Of a DNA stretch of 58,346 nt, positions 46,892 to 54,761 are shown piece after piece. The translations under genes were made by a program, and so were the position numbers. Source of the DNA: Spongiibacteraceae bacterium (GTDB taxonomy: Bacteria > Pseudomonadota > Gammaproteobacteria > Pseudomonadales > Spongiibacteraceae); the NCBI GenBank assembly GCA_002710725.1, contig PAKT01000027.1:1-58346 (forward strand), read 5' to 3'. The notes beneath the pieces were generated by a model. The model saw only the letters and a program-made list of their open reading frames with translations. It had not been told where the DNA came from and did no database searches. How positions within the stretch are numbered: the stretch's first letter is position 1; each line of letters starts with the position of its first letter.

Positions 46892-48217
46892 ATGCACCCA
46901 ACCAGCTTCCTCGGCATCAACCTCAGCGACGGCATCAAACGCCGCCACCTGTTTGCCTACCTGCTCGCCGCACTGATTTCCTCAGGCTATGCGGGTGCCC
47001 TTGCGGTGCTGCAACCGGGCCTGCTGGCGGTGATGAATATCCCGATCGCGGATCAGGGCTCGCTGACCGGCCTGCTGGCTGCTCTGCAGGAAGTCGTACT
47101 GATTGCCATGATGCCACTGTTTGGTGTTATGGCGGATCGGTCCGGCAGACGCATGGTTTACGCCATTGGCTTGGGCCTTACTTCCGCAGGTTTTTTTCTT
47201 TACCCCCACGCAGACAGCATCAGTGAACTGGTCGCCTACCGCCTGATCGTTGCCTTTGGTGGCGCGGCCATGGTCGGCATGATGGTGACGGTCATTGCCG
47301 ACTACGCCTGCGAGGCAGATCGCGGAAAAGCGAACGGTCTGCAGGGGTTCGTCGCCACCATCGGCGCCTTCATTCCACCTATTCTGGGTTTTATGCCGGC
47401 GGTATTTGCCAAGCAGGGCATGAGCGAACTGGCAGCACAGCAGGTTACCTTCGCCATCGGCGGCGCTATGGGTGTGGCCGGCACATTGATCGTTCTGATT
47501 GGACTGGCTCCCCATGTAAAACGTTCGACTACCGAACACGAACCCATTTCGCAGATGCTCAGGAATGGTCTGGCTGCCGCAAAAGATCACGGGGTCGCAC
47601 TCTCCTACGGCGCGGCCTTTATCTCGCGGGGCGACCTTGCCGTAACCGGTGCTTTTATGGGTTTGTGGCTGGTGCAGTTTGGCACCCAGAACCTGGGCAT
47701 GGCGCCGAGTCAGGCCATGCAGGAACTGGCCGTACCCCGCGTTCTTACAACCGTCAGCGGCGCAATGGTGGGCGCGATTCTGATGGGCTTTATCAGCGAC
47801 CGCATTCGCCGCGGCACTGCCGTCATGCTGGCCTCTGGTCTCGCAGCGGCTGTGTATTTATCGGTGTCCTTCGTTGACGACCCAACCGCTCCCTGGGTGT
47901 TTGCCCTGCTCGGCGTAATGGGTGTTGCAGAAATCAGCGCCTTTGTCAGTTCGCAGGCACTGGTCGGCCAGCAGGCCCCGGCCGCTCGTCGCGGCGCTGT
48001 GATTGGTTTTTTTGGTACCGCCGGTGCGGTCGGCATTCTGGTGGGCACCGCCGGTGGCGGCTGGCTGTTTGGCGCCATTTCCCCAGCGGCACCTTTCGTC
48101 TTGTTTGGCGCTCTGAATGCCGTGGTATTCGTCTGGGCCATTCTGGTTAACAACAAAATAAGCAAACCATCCGTACCCCCTGCAGAGGACTCATCATGCG
48201 TAGCCGCTACCTCCTGA
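46892..48217 (+). CDS. MFS transporter
   Basis: A 441-residue twelve-helix transporter. The loop 2-3 motif reads FGVMADRSGRRMVYAIG and the N-terminal half contains the acidic VIADYACEADRGKANGLQGF after helix 5. The C-terminal half repeats the pattern (GFISDRIRRGTAVML). ATG at 46892 with AAAGGA upstream. It follows the RCCR-like gene across a repeat and overlaps the next gene by 22 bp, so it may export or import the pathway's compound. Confidence 0.85.
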   Translation: MHPTSFLGINLSDGIKRRHLFAYLLAALISSGYAGALAVLQPGLLAVMNIPIADQGSLTGLLAALQEVVLIAMMPLFGVMADRSGRRMVYAIGLGLTSAGFFLYPHADSISELVAYRLIVAFGGAAMVGMMVTVIADYACEADRGKANGLQGFVATIGAFIPPILGFMPAVFAKQGMSELAAQQVTFAIGGAMGVAGTLIVLIGLAPHVKRSTTEHEPISQMLRNGLAAAKDHGVALSYGAAFISRGDLAVTGAFMGLWLVQFGTQNLGMAPSQAMQELAVPRVLTTVSGAMVGAILMGFISDRIRRGTAVMLASGLAAAVYLSVSFVDDPTAPWVFALLGVMGVAEISAFVSSQALVGQQAPAARRGAVIGFFGTAGAVGILVGTAGGGWLFGAISPAAPFVLFGALNAVVFVWAILVNNKISKPSVPPAEDSSCVAATS

Positions 48218-49725
48218 TCCCCCTGTTGCTGCCCGTACTTACCTCCTGCAACAGTAGCTCGTCCTCAAATTCCAGCACCGCTGCGAGCGCGCCGGAAAGC
48301 TATATTGAATACCCGATAAAAACCGAGCAGCAATCATCAGCCTTTCTGGCGGTAGGTGACATCGACGGCAACAGCGACAATGGTCTCGACATTTTGTTAT
48401 CCACCCTGGTTGAACAGACACCACCGGGGCCACCAAACCCTGTCTCGCGCGGGGCCTTGCGCAAATTCAACACCATCGGCTGCGACGATCCCGGTAGAGA
48501 TTGTCTGGCAGGCCCCTGGGAAGAGGAGGTGCTGATCGGCGTTGACGACCCGCAGGGTTACCCCTTTATCAACACCCCGCAGATTTTTGACATCAACGGT
48601 GATGGGCAGCAGGACGTTATCGTCCAGACAGGCTTTTTGACGACGCTGGGCGGCGCGCATTTCTGGCTCGACGGAAACGATATCAACGGCGGCGTACGAC
48701 CAACCCACAACTATTTTGCACCAACCCATACAACGCCGGTCACCAATCGTCTGTTTTTCTGGCATGAATCGGATCAGGCCGATCTCGATGGCGACGGCCT
48801 GTTGGATATTGTGACTACCTCCGGCAAAACCCAGCATCCGGGCAACCCGCTGGGTTCACCCGACGGCAACGAGGAAATGAAGGTGGAGTGGTACCGGCAA
48901 ACGGCACCGGGACAATTCAGTTATCAGCAGATAACGGCGACTGACCGTGAAGGCAATACCATCAGCAATATCGGGGGTGTATTCGTAAAACTCTATGACA
49001 TCGATAGTGATGGCGACAAGGATATCGTGCTGAGCCAGTTTTTCGATCACACCTACGACACACTGCCTCCCCCCGTCCTGAATCCATCACTGGTCTGGCT
49101 GGAAAATATCGCCAAACCCGCCGAAGCCAACAACTTCGCCGGCGAATGGCGCTACCACGTGATCGACAATACTATCGGCCTGGGCTATCACATGGAGTTC
49201 GCGGACATCGACCACGACGGCCGTGACGAACTGGTTGTAGACAACCACAACAACGATGGCGACCCCCGCTGGCAGGACGAAAATGGCAATGTGGTGGTGC
49301 CGCCGGGGATTTACTGGTTTGAAATTCCCGACGACCCCGCTGCGGTCAGCCAATGGGAAAAACATGTGATTTCCGAAAACTTTGGTGTGACACTCTATTA
49401 CGGCAATCCAGCCAGCCAGGGCGTACCCGGCATCTTCAATGTCGGCGATATCAACAATGATGGGCTGCTGGATATTGCCGTCCCCGGCGATGGCAACAGC
49501 AAACTGTATGCCTTTATTCAGCAGGCAGACGGCAGCTTTCGGGAAGACATTGTGGATGAGGCGAAGATGTTTGGCATGGCCATCGTCGCCGATATTGACG
49601 GCGATGGCCTGAACGAGATTGTTGCCGCGCAACACAACTCGCTGGATATGGATCCTGCGGATACTGACAGCCTGGATGACCTGACGCTGCCGCCTGGAAA
49701 GTTGTCTATCTATAAATATCAGTAG
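48196..49725 (+). CDS. FG-GAP/VCBS repeat lipoprotein (seven-bladed propeller)
   Basis: A 509-residue exported lipoprotein: MRSRYLLIPLLLPVLTSC, lipobox LTSC with Cys18, then a serine-rich linker. Seven calcium-binding D-x-D-x-D-G-like motifs begin near residues 55, 132, 196, 268, 337, 418 and 466 (for example DINGDGQQDVI, DLDGDGLLDIV, DIDGDGLNEIV), predicting a seven-bladed integrin-like propeller. The position suggests the outer membrane or periplasm. The ligand is unknown. It overlaps the MFS gene by 22 bp and is likely co-transcribed. Confidence 0.87.
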   Translation: MRSRYLLIPLLLPVLTSCNSSSSSNSSTAASAPESYIEYPIKTEQQSSAFLAVGDIDGNSDNGLDILLSTLVEQTPPGPPNPVSRGALRKFNTIGCDDPGRDCLAGPWEEEVLIGVDDPQGYPFINTPQIFDINGDGQQDVIVQTGFLTTLGGAHFWLDGNDINGGVRPTHNYFAPTHTTPVTNRLFFWHESDQADLDGDGLLDIVTTSGKTQHPGNPLGSPDGNEEMKVEWYRQTAPGQFSYQQITATDREGNTISNIGGVFVKLYDIDSDGDKDIVLSQFFDHTYDTLPPPVLNPSLVWLENIAKPAEANNFAGEWRYHVIDNTIGLGYHMEFADIDHDGRDELVVDNHNNDGDPRWQDENGNVVVPPGIYWFEIPDDPAAVSQWEKHVISENFGVTLYYGNPASQGVPGIFNVGDINNDGLLDIAVPGDGNSKLYAFIQQADGSFREDIVDEAKMFGMAIVADIDGDGLNEIVAAQHNSLDMDPADTDSLDDLTLPPGKLSIYKYQ

Positions 49726-49736
49726 TCGCCTACTGC

Positions 49737-49828
49737 TCCCTCAACCCAGCCCACTGACTCGCTGAGCTCGGGTGTCCAGCAAGCATCTCACCTTGCTTCC
49801 GTGCGCCCCCTCTCCCTTTGGGTGAGGG
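49737..49828. repeat. Degenerate CCCTCACCC/GGTGAGGG element
   Basis: The right part GCGCCCCCTCTCCCTTTGGG then TGAGGG is nearly the right arm of 24655-24740 with a deletion. The left part CCCTCAACCCAGCCCACTGA resembles the inverted long-module end. Confidence 0.7.
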
Positions 49829-49837
49829 CAAGCCTTA

Positions 49838-50272
49838 CTAACCCGCAAAATCCTCTTCAGAAGCTTTCATCATTTCTTCCAAAAACCACTGGGGAAACTG
49901 ACCCACAAACTTGTTCATATCCCAGAAATCACTCCAGCGCCATACCAGCCCGTCCTTGATTTCGTGCATGGTACAGAAGCGGTGCTCGGCGGTTTCGTCG
50001 GTCTTGAAGGTCCACTTTTCCGTGTGATCCATAAACACCAGATTGCCGTCACAGGCGAGCCGATGGGTGGTCTGCTCCTGCTTGGACAGGTGATTAAAGG
50101 CGATCTGCAAACGCTTCACACAGTTATCCGGCCCGGTCGCCCCCACATCACTGGTGGGCACGTCTTCATAGAAAATCTCAGGATGCATGCAACTTTTCAT
50201 GGTTTCCCAATCCATATCGGACAGAGCCTGCCACATCTTTTTGACGATCGCCTTGTTGTCTTCGCTCGACAT
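49838..50272 (-). CDS. NTF2-like (SnoaL-type) protein
   Basis: A 144-residue alpha+beta cone-fold protein: helical start (NKAIVKKMWQALSDMDWETM), then MHPEIFYEDVP, HRLACDGNLVFMDHTEKW and a final RWSDFWDMNKFVGQFPQWF. The pattern is that of nuclear transport factor 2-like/SnoaL or limonene-epoxide-hydrolase-like proteins, which include isomerases and hydrolases for polycyclic substrates. Specificity unknown. AAGGA before the ATG. Downstream of an SDR gene by 30 bp in the same operon. Confidence 0.8.
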   Translation of the reverse strand: MSSEDNKAIVKKMWQALSDMDWETMKSCMHPEIFYEDVPTSDVGATGPDNCVKRLQIAFNHLSKQEQTTHRLACDGNLVFMDHTEKWTFKTDETAEHRFCTMHEIKDGLVWRWSDFWDMNKFVGQFPQWFLEEMMKASEEDFAG

Positions 50273-50302
50273 TAAACGTTCCTTTTTATAGCTGTAGTCA
50301 AA

Positions 50303-51178
50303 TTACATTTGCGGTACGGAAGCCAGATCAATAGGCAACTCAAAACGTTCGTAGCGATCAGCCCGATCACGCAGGGTAGCGACGCTCTCCTCGCTGTTGA
50401 GCATGATAATCACGCGCTGCTCTTTCACACCCTGCAGGGTAAAGCGCGCAAGCTCATCCAGATCCTGAAAGTTCAGCTCCATACCCGCCGCATTAGCCGC
50501 TTCCTTGAACTCTTCTACAGACGGAACATGAATGGGCTTTCGCTCAACCTTCAGGTCTTTGGGCCGGTTGCGCTCGGTAGTCCAGATGCCCGTCGCCAGC
50601 ACACCGCCGGACGGATAGAAGATAGAAGCGCGCAGATTCGTTTTCTCGGTGACCAGTTGAGCCGCCAGGCACTCAGTAATGCAGGACACGGCCGCCTTGC
50701 TGGAAGCATAAACCGACTGGTAAGGCAGTGGCGAAATCCCCCCATCACCGGATGAAGTGTTGATAACATGTCCGACCTTACCCGAGGCAATCATGCGCGG
50801 CACAAAAGATTGAATGCCGTGCACCACGCCCATCACGTTGACGCCGTGCACCCACTTCCAGTCGTTGGGTTTGGTTTCCCAGATATTCAGCGAGGGTGCA
50901 GCGACGCCTGCATTATTGAACAGCAGGTTACACTCGCCATACTGGCCGAAAACCTGCTCGGCCAGAGCCTCTACAGACTCGGGGCTGGACACATCGGTTA
51001 CCACACCGCTGACTTCACCGCGCCCCTTGAGCTCGGCCATCACAGCATCCAGCGCCGACTGTTCCACATCGCCGATAACGACTTTGGCCCCTTCGTCCAG
51101 CAGAGCTGTTACCAAGGCCTTGCCAATGCCGCTGGCGCCACCGGTGACGACCGCGACCTTTCCGTTGAAATCCTGCAT
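50303..51178 (-). CDS. Short-chain dehydrogenase/reductase
   Basis: A 291-residue SDR: VTGGASGIGKALVTALLDEGA, NNAGVAAPS, NTSSGDGGI and YASSKAAV. The C-terminal extension (about residues 200-291) is longer than usual and acidic/amphipathic. GAGG precedes the ATG at 51178. Clustered with another SDR and an NTF2-like protein, it is probably part of a shared catabolic route. Confidence 0.85.
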   Translation of the reverse strand: MQDFNGKVAVVTGGASGIGKALVTALLDEGAKVVIGDVEQSALDAVMAELKGRGEVSGVVTDVSSPESVEALAEQVFGQYGECNLLFNNAGVAAPSLNIWETKPNDWKWVHGVNVMGVVHGIQSFVPRMIASGKVGHVINTSSGDGGISPLPYQSVYASSKAAVSCITECLAAQLVTEKTNLRASIFYPSGGVLATGIWTTERNRPKDLKVERKPIHVPSVEEFKEAANAAGMELNFQDLDELARFTLQGVKEQRVIIMLNSEESVATLRDRADRYERFELPIDLASVPQM

Positions 51179-51291
51179 ATGCTACCTCTTATTATCGATC
51201 AGACAGGTGTCGGCTCTTGCCGCCCAAAGCCTGATCATAGAAGCATGCGCAAAGCCGGGAGATTACAACTCGGTCAGACTTGCAGGCCAAG

Positions 51292-51999
51292 CTACCAGGG
51301 ATAGGCTGCCCGATCGCGAAACAACCCGCCATTCGGGCCCTTACCAGGCAGTGTGGCCAGCCAGACGATGGTATCGGCGCCCTCGTCGGTTGTTCGCGGC
51401 GCATCGGGACCACCCAGTTCGGTTCTCACCCAGCCGGGGCAGGCCGCATTGACCAGAATCTGTGGATAATCCTTCTCCAGTTCCCGCGCCAGCAATACCG
51501 TCATGGCATTGAGCGCGGCCTTGGAACTGCGATAGGCCACGGTAGAGCCCATCTGCATCTCCCCCATAGAAGCCAGTTCGGTAGAGACATTCACCACCCG
51601 CCCTGCGCCGCGCTGCTTGATCAAGGGCACCAGTAACTGGCAGCAATTAAGCACACCTACCAGATTGGTCTCCAGCGTTTCCCGCAGGCACTCTGGCGAC
51701 AACTCAAAGAATGACTGCCAGTGATCCAACGCAACGCCGGCATTGTTCACCAGAATATCCAGTCCGCCAAAACGCTGTTCGATATCTGGGGCCAACGCCG
51801 CTAACGAAGCGCGCTCATTCACTACCAGCCGCACCGGCTCAACGGGAAGCCCTTGCGCCACCAGGTCACCGAGCGCTTTGGCGGCCTCTGGCTGGCGGCA
51901 ACCGGCCAGAACCCGAATGCCCTGCTCTGCCAACTGGCGGGTAACGGCCAGACCGATTCCCCGGTTGGCCCCGGTCACTACTGCAATTTTTTCGCTCAT
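51292..51999 (-). CDS. Short-chain dehydrogenase, carbonyl-reductase-like
   Basis: A 235-residue SDR: VVTGANRGIGLAVTRQLAEQG, NNAGVALDHW, NVSTELASMGEMQMGS and YRSSKAALN. VNAACPGWVRTELGG and the short length resemble eukaryotic-type carbonyl reductases (CBR family). AGGA precedes the ATG. Divergent from the maleate-isomerase-like gene across an AT-rich promoter region. Confidence 0.85.
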   Translation of the reverse strand: MSEKIAVVTGANRGIGLAVTRQLAEQGIRVLAGCRQPEAAKALGDLVAQGLPVEPVRLVVNERASLAALAPDIEQRFGGLDILVNNAGVALDHWQSFFELSPECLRETLETNLVGVLNCCQLLVPLIKQRGAGRVVNVSTELASMGEMQMGSTVAYRSSKAALNAMTVLLARELEKDYPQILVNAACPGWVRTELGGPDAPRTTDEGADTIVWLATLPGKGPNGGLFRDRAAYPW

Positions 52000-52079
52000 C
52001 TCACATCCTGCTGCCGGTGTTTGCGTAATGGGAATACAGCCGTAACGCGCCGTGAACTAAAGAACGCGCTTGCCACATT

Positions 52080-52105
52080 AATTCTATTGTTATATCTTTA
52101 TTACA
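52080..52105. promoter_or_regulatory. AT-rich promoter/operator region between divergent genes
   Basis: This 26-bp stretch contains CTATTGTTATATCTTTATTA (52084-52103). GTTATATC (52089-52096) is the half-site that also appears in 44183-44213 and near 35460. It lies between the divergent SDR and maleate-isomerase-like genes. Confidence 0.4.
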
Positions 52106-52157
52106 TTAGCATAAACCCGCTGCCTGACCAAGAGACAGCCCACACAACGGATCTGCC

Positions 52158-52916
52158 ATGACCGACTACTACGGATACCGCAAAAAGTTTGCCGTGCTGG
52201 TGCCCTCCACCAACACCGCCGTTGAAACCGAATATCACAAAATGTGCCCGGAAGGCGTGGTACTGGCCACCCGTGGCTGCGTGATTCCACCGTTCAGCGT
52301 GAAGACTGAAGACGACTTTGTGAATATGGTAAAAGCCATTGGTGCAGCCACCGAACAGGGGCCGCGCGATGCGCTGACCTGCCAGCCCGATCACGTGATA
52401 TTCGGCTACTCAGCGGAAACCTTCTGGGACGGCAAGGACCGCTCTGACCGGGAGTTCAAGCGCTACAACGACATCGCCCAGGACGTAGGCGGCTGTAATG
52501 TCACCTTCGGCGCCCAGGCCATTCTCGACGCGCTGGCCTGCTACCCCGACGTAAAACGCATCGGTGTCATCAGCCCCTATCTGCCCGTGGGTGATAATCA
52601 GGTAGTCAAGTTCCTCGGTGATATCGGCTACGAAGTGGTGCGTATAAAAGGCCACTGTTCCGACAGCCCGGTGACCATCGCCCACGAAGACTTCGCCAAA
52701 ACCCGTCAACTGGTGCGCGAGGTAGACGGCGATGATGTGGACCTGATCCTGCAAGCGGGCACCAATCTCTACTTTGTCGAGCTGGCTGCGCAGCTGGAAC
52801 AGGAGCTCGGCAAACCGGTACTGGCGATTAATGCGCTGACCTTCTGGCATGCCCTGCGCAACAACGGCATACCCGATCGGATTCGCGGCTTTGGCTCACT
52901 GTTGGCAGAGCACTAA
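52158..52916 (+). CDS. Maleate isomerase/arylmalonate decarboxylase-fold protein lacking catalytic cysteines
   Basis: A 252-residue Asp/Glu-racemase-superfamily protein. VPSTNTAVETEY near 15-26 matches the maleate cis-trans isomerase N-terminus (PSxNT). The usual first catalytic Cys (in a CTSGS-like turn) is replaced in IFGYSAETFW (81-90) and the second (normally CTN) is QAGTNL (199-204). Without both cysteines, racemase or isomerase chemistry is unlikely. A decarboxylase, hydrolase or binding role is possible. ATG at 52158 has a weak ribosome site. Followed by a long hairpin. Confidence 0.75.
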   Translation: MTDYYGYRKKFAVLVPSTNTAVETEYHKMCPEGVVLATRGCVIPPFSVKTEDDFVNMVKAIGAATEQGPRDALTCQPDHVIFGYSAETFWDGKDRSDREFKRYNDIAQDVGGCNVTFGAQAILDALACYPDVKRIGVISPYLPVGDNQVVKFLGDIGYEVVRIKGHCSDSPVTIAHEDFAKTRQLVREVDGDDVDLILQAGTNLYFVELAAQLEQELGKPVLAINALTFWHALRNNGIPDRIRGFGSLLAEH

Positions 52917-52924
52917 ACCTCTTA

Positions 52925-52983
52925 GGGCGCCAGTTCAGGCAGGAGTTTCTCGGTTCGCTCCTCCCCCAACTGAACTGGCGCCC
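52925..52983. repeat. Long perfect inverted repeat before an MFS gene
   Basis: GGGCGCCAGTTCAG (52925-52938) and CTGAACTGGCGCCC (52970-52983) match over 14 bp. A nested GGAG/CTCC pair lies within the 31-nt loop. No T-tract follows. It could be a transcriptional attenuator or stabilising stem between the two genes. Confidence 0.75.
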
Positions 52984-53004
52984 GCCCTATTCCCGGAGCA
53001 GACA

Positions 53005-54183
53005 ATGCCCGTTTTGTTCGCCACGGTCCTGATCGATCTGATTGGCTTCGGCATTATTATCCCCATTCTTCCCTTCCTCGCACCGAAGGTAGGCGGCGAT
53101 GCCATGGATATTGCCTTGCTGCTCGCCATCTATTCGGTATTTGGCGGGCTGTGCGGACCTTACTGGGGCAAGCTCAGCGACAAAATTGGTCGCAAACCCG
53201 TGCTGCTTATCTGCCTCGGTGGTGCAGGGCTGTCTTATATCATGCTCGCCTTTTCCACCACATTGTGGGCCTTGTTTGCCTCGCGTATCTTTGCCGGCGC
53301 AATGGCGGGCAATTTCGGCGTTGCTTCTGCCATGGTGGCCGATATGAGCAAACCCGAAGAGCGAGCCAAATTTATGGGTATTATCGGTGCCGCCTTTGGC
53401 TTGGGTATGGTCATCGGCCCGTTCCTCGGCGGCGTTCTCGCCGGCCCCAACGGGGAATTTATGTTACCGGGGCTGGTCGCGGCCGGACTCTCCTTTGCCG
53501 CGCTGATTGCCGGCGCAGTCTTTCTGCCCGAATCCCTGAGCAAGAGCCAACGCGCAGATCAGGCCGAACAGATGGCGGCCAGTGCCAAGCTGTCAATACT
53601 GCGCATGCTCAAGGAAAGCGGCAACACGCTGCTGGCGCTTCAGTACTTTTTGAACAACAGCTGCCACACCGCCATCAGCTACCTCTTTCCGCTGTGGGTC
53701 GGGCATATGCTGGGCTGGGGAGCAAAGGAAGTAGGCATGGTTTTTGGCGCTCAAGGGTTGGCAATGGCGATACTGCAGGCCGGGCTTATTGGGCGACTGG
53801 TGAAATGGCTTGGAGAACTGAAACTGCTCTTGATTGGCACCTGCATGATGGCCACCGGCTATATCGTCGCCGCCACCGCAAACACTTCAGAAATTATTAT
53901 TCTCGCGTTTTTTATAATCGTCAGCGGCGGCACCGTGTGTACACCGGTACTGAACACTCTGGTAGCACACCGCACGCCGGTGCACCTGCGCGGCCGGATG
54001 CTCGGTACCACCGCCGCCAGTGCTGCCTGGGGGCGTGTATTTGGCCCGCTGGCGGCTGGATTTGCGCTGAGCCAACTGGGCTATCACCTGTCCTGGTTGC
54101 TGGGAACAGTGGTTGCCTGTTTTATGATTGGCTGGGTAGTAAGAGAGATGCTGGCACAACGCCACGCGAGTGCGGCGCGCTAG
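53005..54183 (+). CDS. MFS transporter, TetA-type (DHA1)
   Basis: A 392-residue twelve-helix transporter: LIDLIGFGIIIPILPFLA in helix 1, loop 2-3 motif YWGKLSDKIGRKPVLLICL, and AAFGLGMVIGPFLGG as motif C. The pattern is that of the tetracycline/multidrug DHA1 group, but the neighbours suggest a metabolite substrate. ATG at 53005 has CGGAG upstream. The frame upstream from 52849 runs through the hairpin and is not coding. Confidence 0.85.
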   Translation: MPVLFATVLIDLIGFGIIIPILPFLAPKVGGDAMDIALLLAIYSVFGGLCGPYWGKLSDKIGRKPVLLICLGGAGLSYIMLAFSTTLWALFASRIFAGAMAGNFGVASAMVADMSKPEERAKFMGIIGAAFGLGMVIGPFLGGVLAGPNGEFMLPGLVAAGLSFAALIAGAVFLPESLSKSQRADQAEQMAASAKLSILRMLKESGNTLLALQYFLNNSCHTAISYLFPLWVGHMLGWGAKEVGMVFGAQGLAMAILQAGLIGRLVKWLGELKLLLIGTCMMATGYIVAATANTSEIIILAFFIIVSGGTVCTPVLNTLVAHRTPVHLRGRMLGTTAASAAWGRVFGPLAAGFALSQLGYHLSWLLGTVVACFMIGWVVREMLAQRHASAAR

Positions 54184-54297
54184 ATCACAGCCAACAGCAA
54201 TCTCAATCTGCTGTCGCTCCTGAATTGCAAAACGACTATCTGGCTCAGACACACCCAGCTATTTATACTTTTACGTAAACACCGCCAGGGACGGCAA

Positions 54298-54534
54298 ATG
54301 AAGACCACTCGCTATTTTGACAACCTTATCAGGCGACCTGACAGAGTCGACATAAAACCAGAATGGATTCAGTATGTTATCAACAACCCTGTGAAAAAGA
54401 CTGTTCAGTCTGACGGTCGAGTTCGCTTGTGGGCACCGATCAAAGCCTATGGAAATCGCCATCTTCACGTTATCCTTCTCGAAGACGGTGAAACAGTTCA
54501 CAACGCATTTTTCGACCGGGGTTTCAAATTATGA
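54298..54534 (+). CDS. Small protein, partner of the DUF2283 gene (toxin-like)
   Basis: A 78-residue protein: RRPDRVDIKPEWIQYVINNP, VQSDGRVRLWAPIKAYGNRHLHVILLEDGETVHNAFFDRGFKL. It resembles small DUF4258-like proteins commonly encoded just before DUF2283 genes. Such pairs behave like toxin-antitoxin modules, but toxicity has not been tested here. ATGA overlap with the next gene shows coupling. Confidence 0.7.
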   Translation: MKTTRYFDNLIRRPDRVDIKPEWIQYVINNPVKKTVQSDGRVRLWAPIKAYGNRHLHVILLEDGETVHNAFFDRGFKL

Positions 54535-54728
54535 AACTGAGCTACTTCCAAGACACCGACACGCTTTACATTGAGTTCAGAGATGGGAATATCGCAGAGA
54601 CACGCGATCTCGACGAAAACACCCTGTTAGACTTGGACAGCAACGGAGAGGTGGTTGCCATCACGGTAGAGCACGCCAGCAAACGGACAGATGTGAGCAA
54701 TCTTACCCTATCGGGAATAGCCGCGTAG
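54531..54728 (+). CDS. DUF2283 family protein (antitoxin-like)
   Basis: A 65-residue protein matching DUF2283: MKLSYFQDTDTLYIEFRDG, DLDENTLLDLDSNGEVVAITVEHAS. Its ATG overlaps the preceding stop by four bases. Members are usually paired with a small basic protein as here. Confidence 0.8.
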   Translation: MKLSYFQDTDTLYIEFRDGNIAETRDLDENTLLDLDSNGEVVAITVEHASKRTDVSNLTLSGIAA

Positions 54729-54761
54729 AAAGCCCCATTATTTGTAGTTTACGCTCCGCTC

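Noticed and set aside
53151-54278. 375-codon frame overlapping the TetA-type transporter gene in another frame
   Set aside because: The transporter frame has clear helices and motifs. This one is rich in Arg, Gln and Tyr with no pattern.
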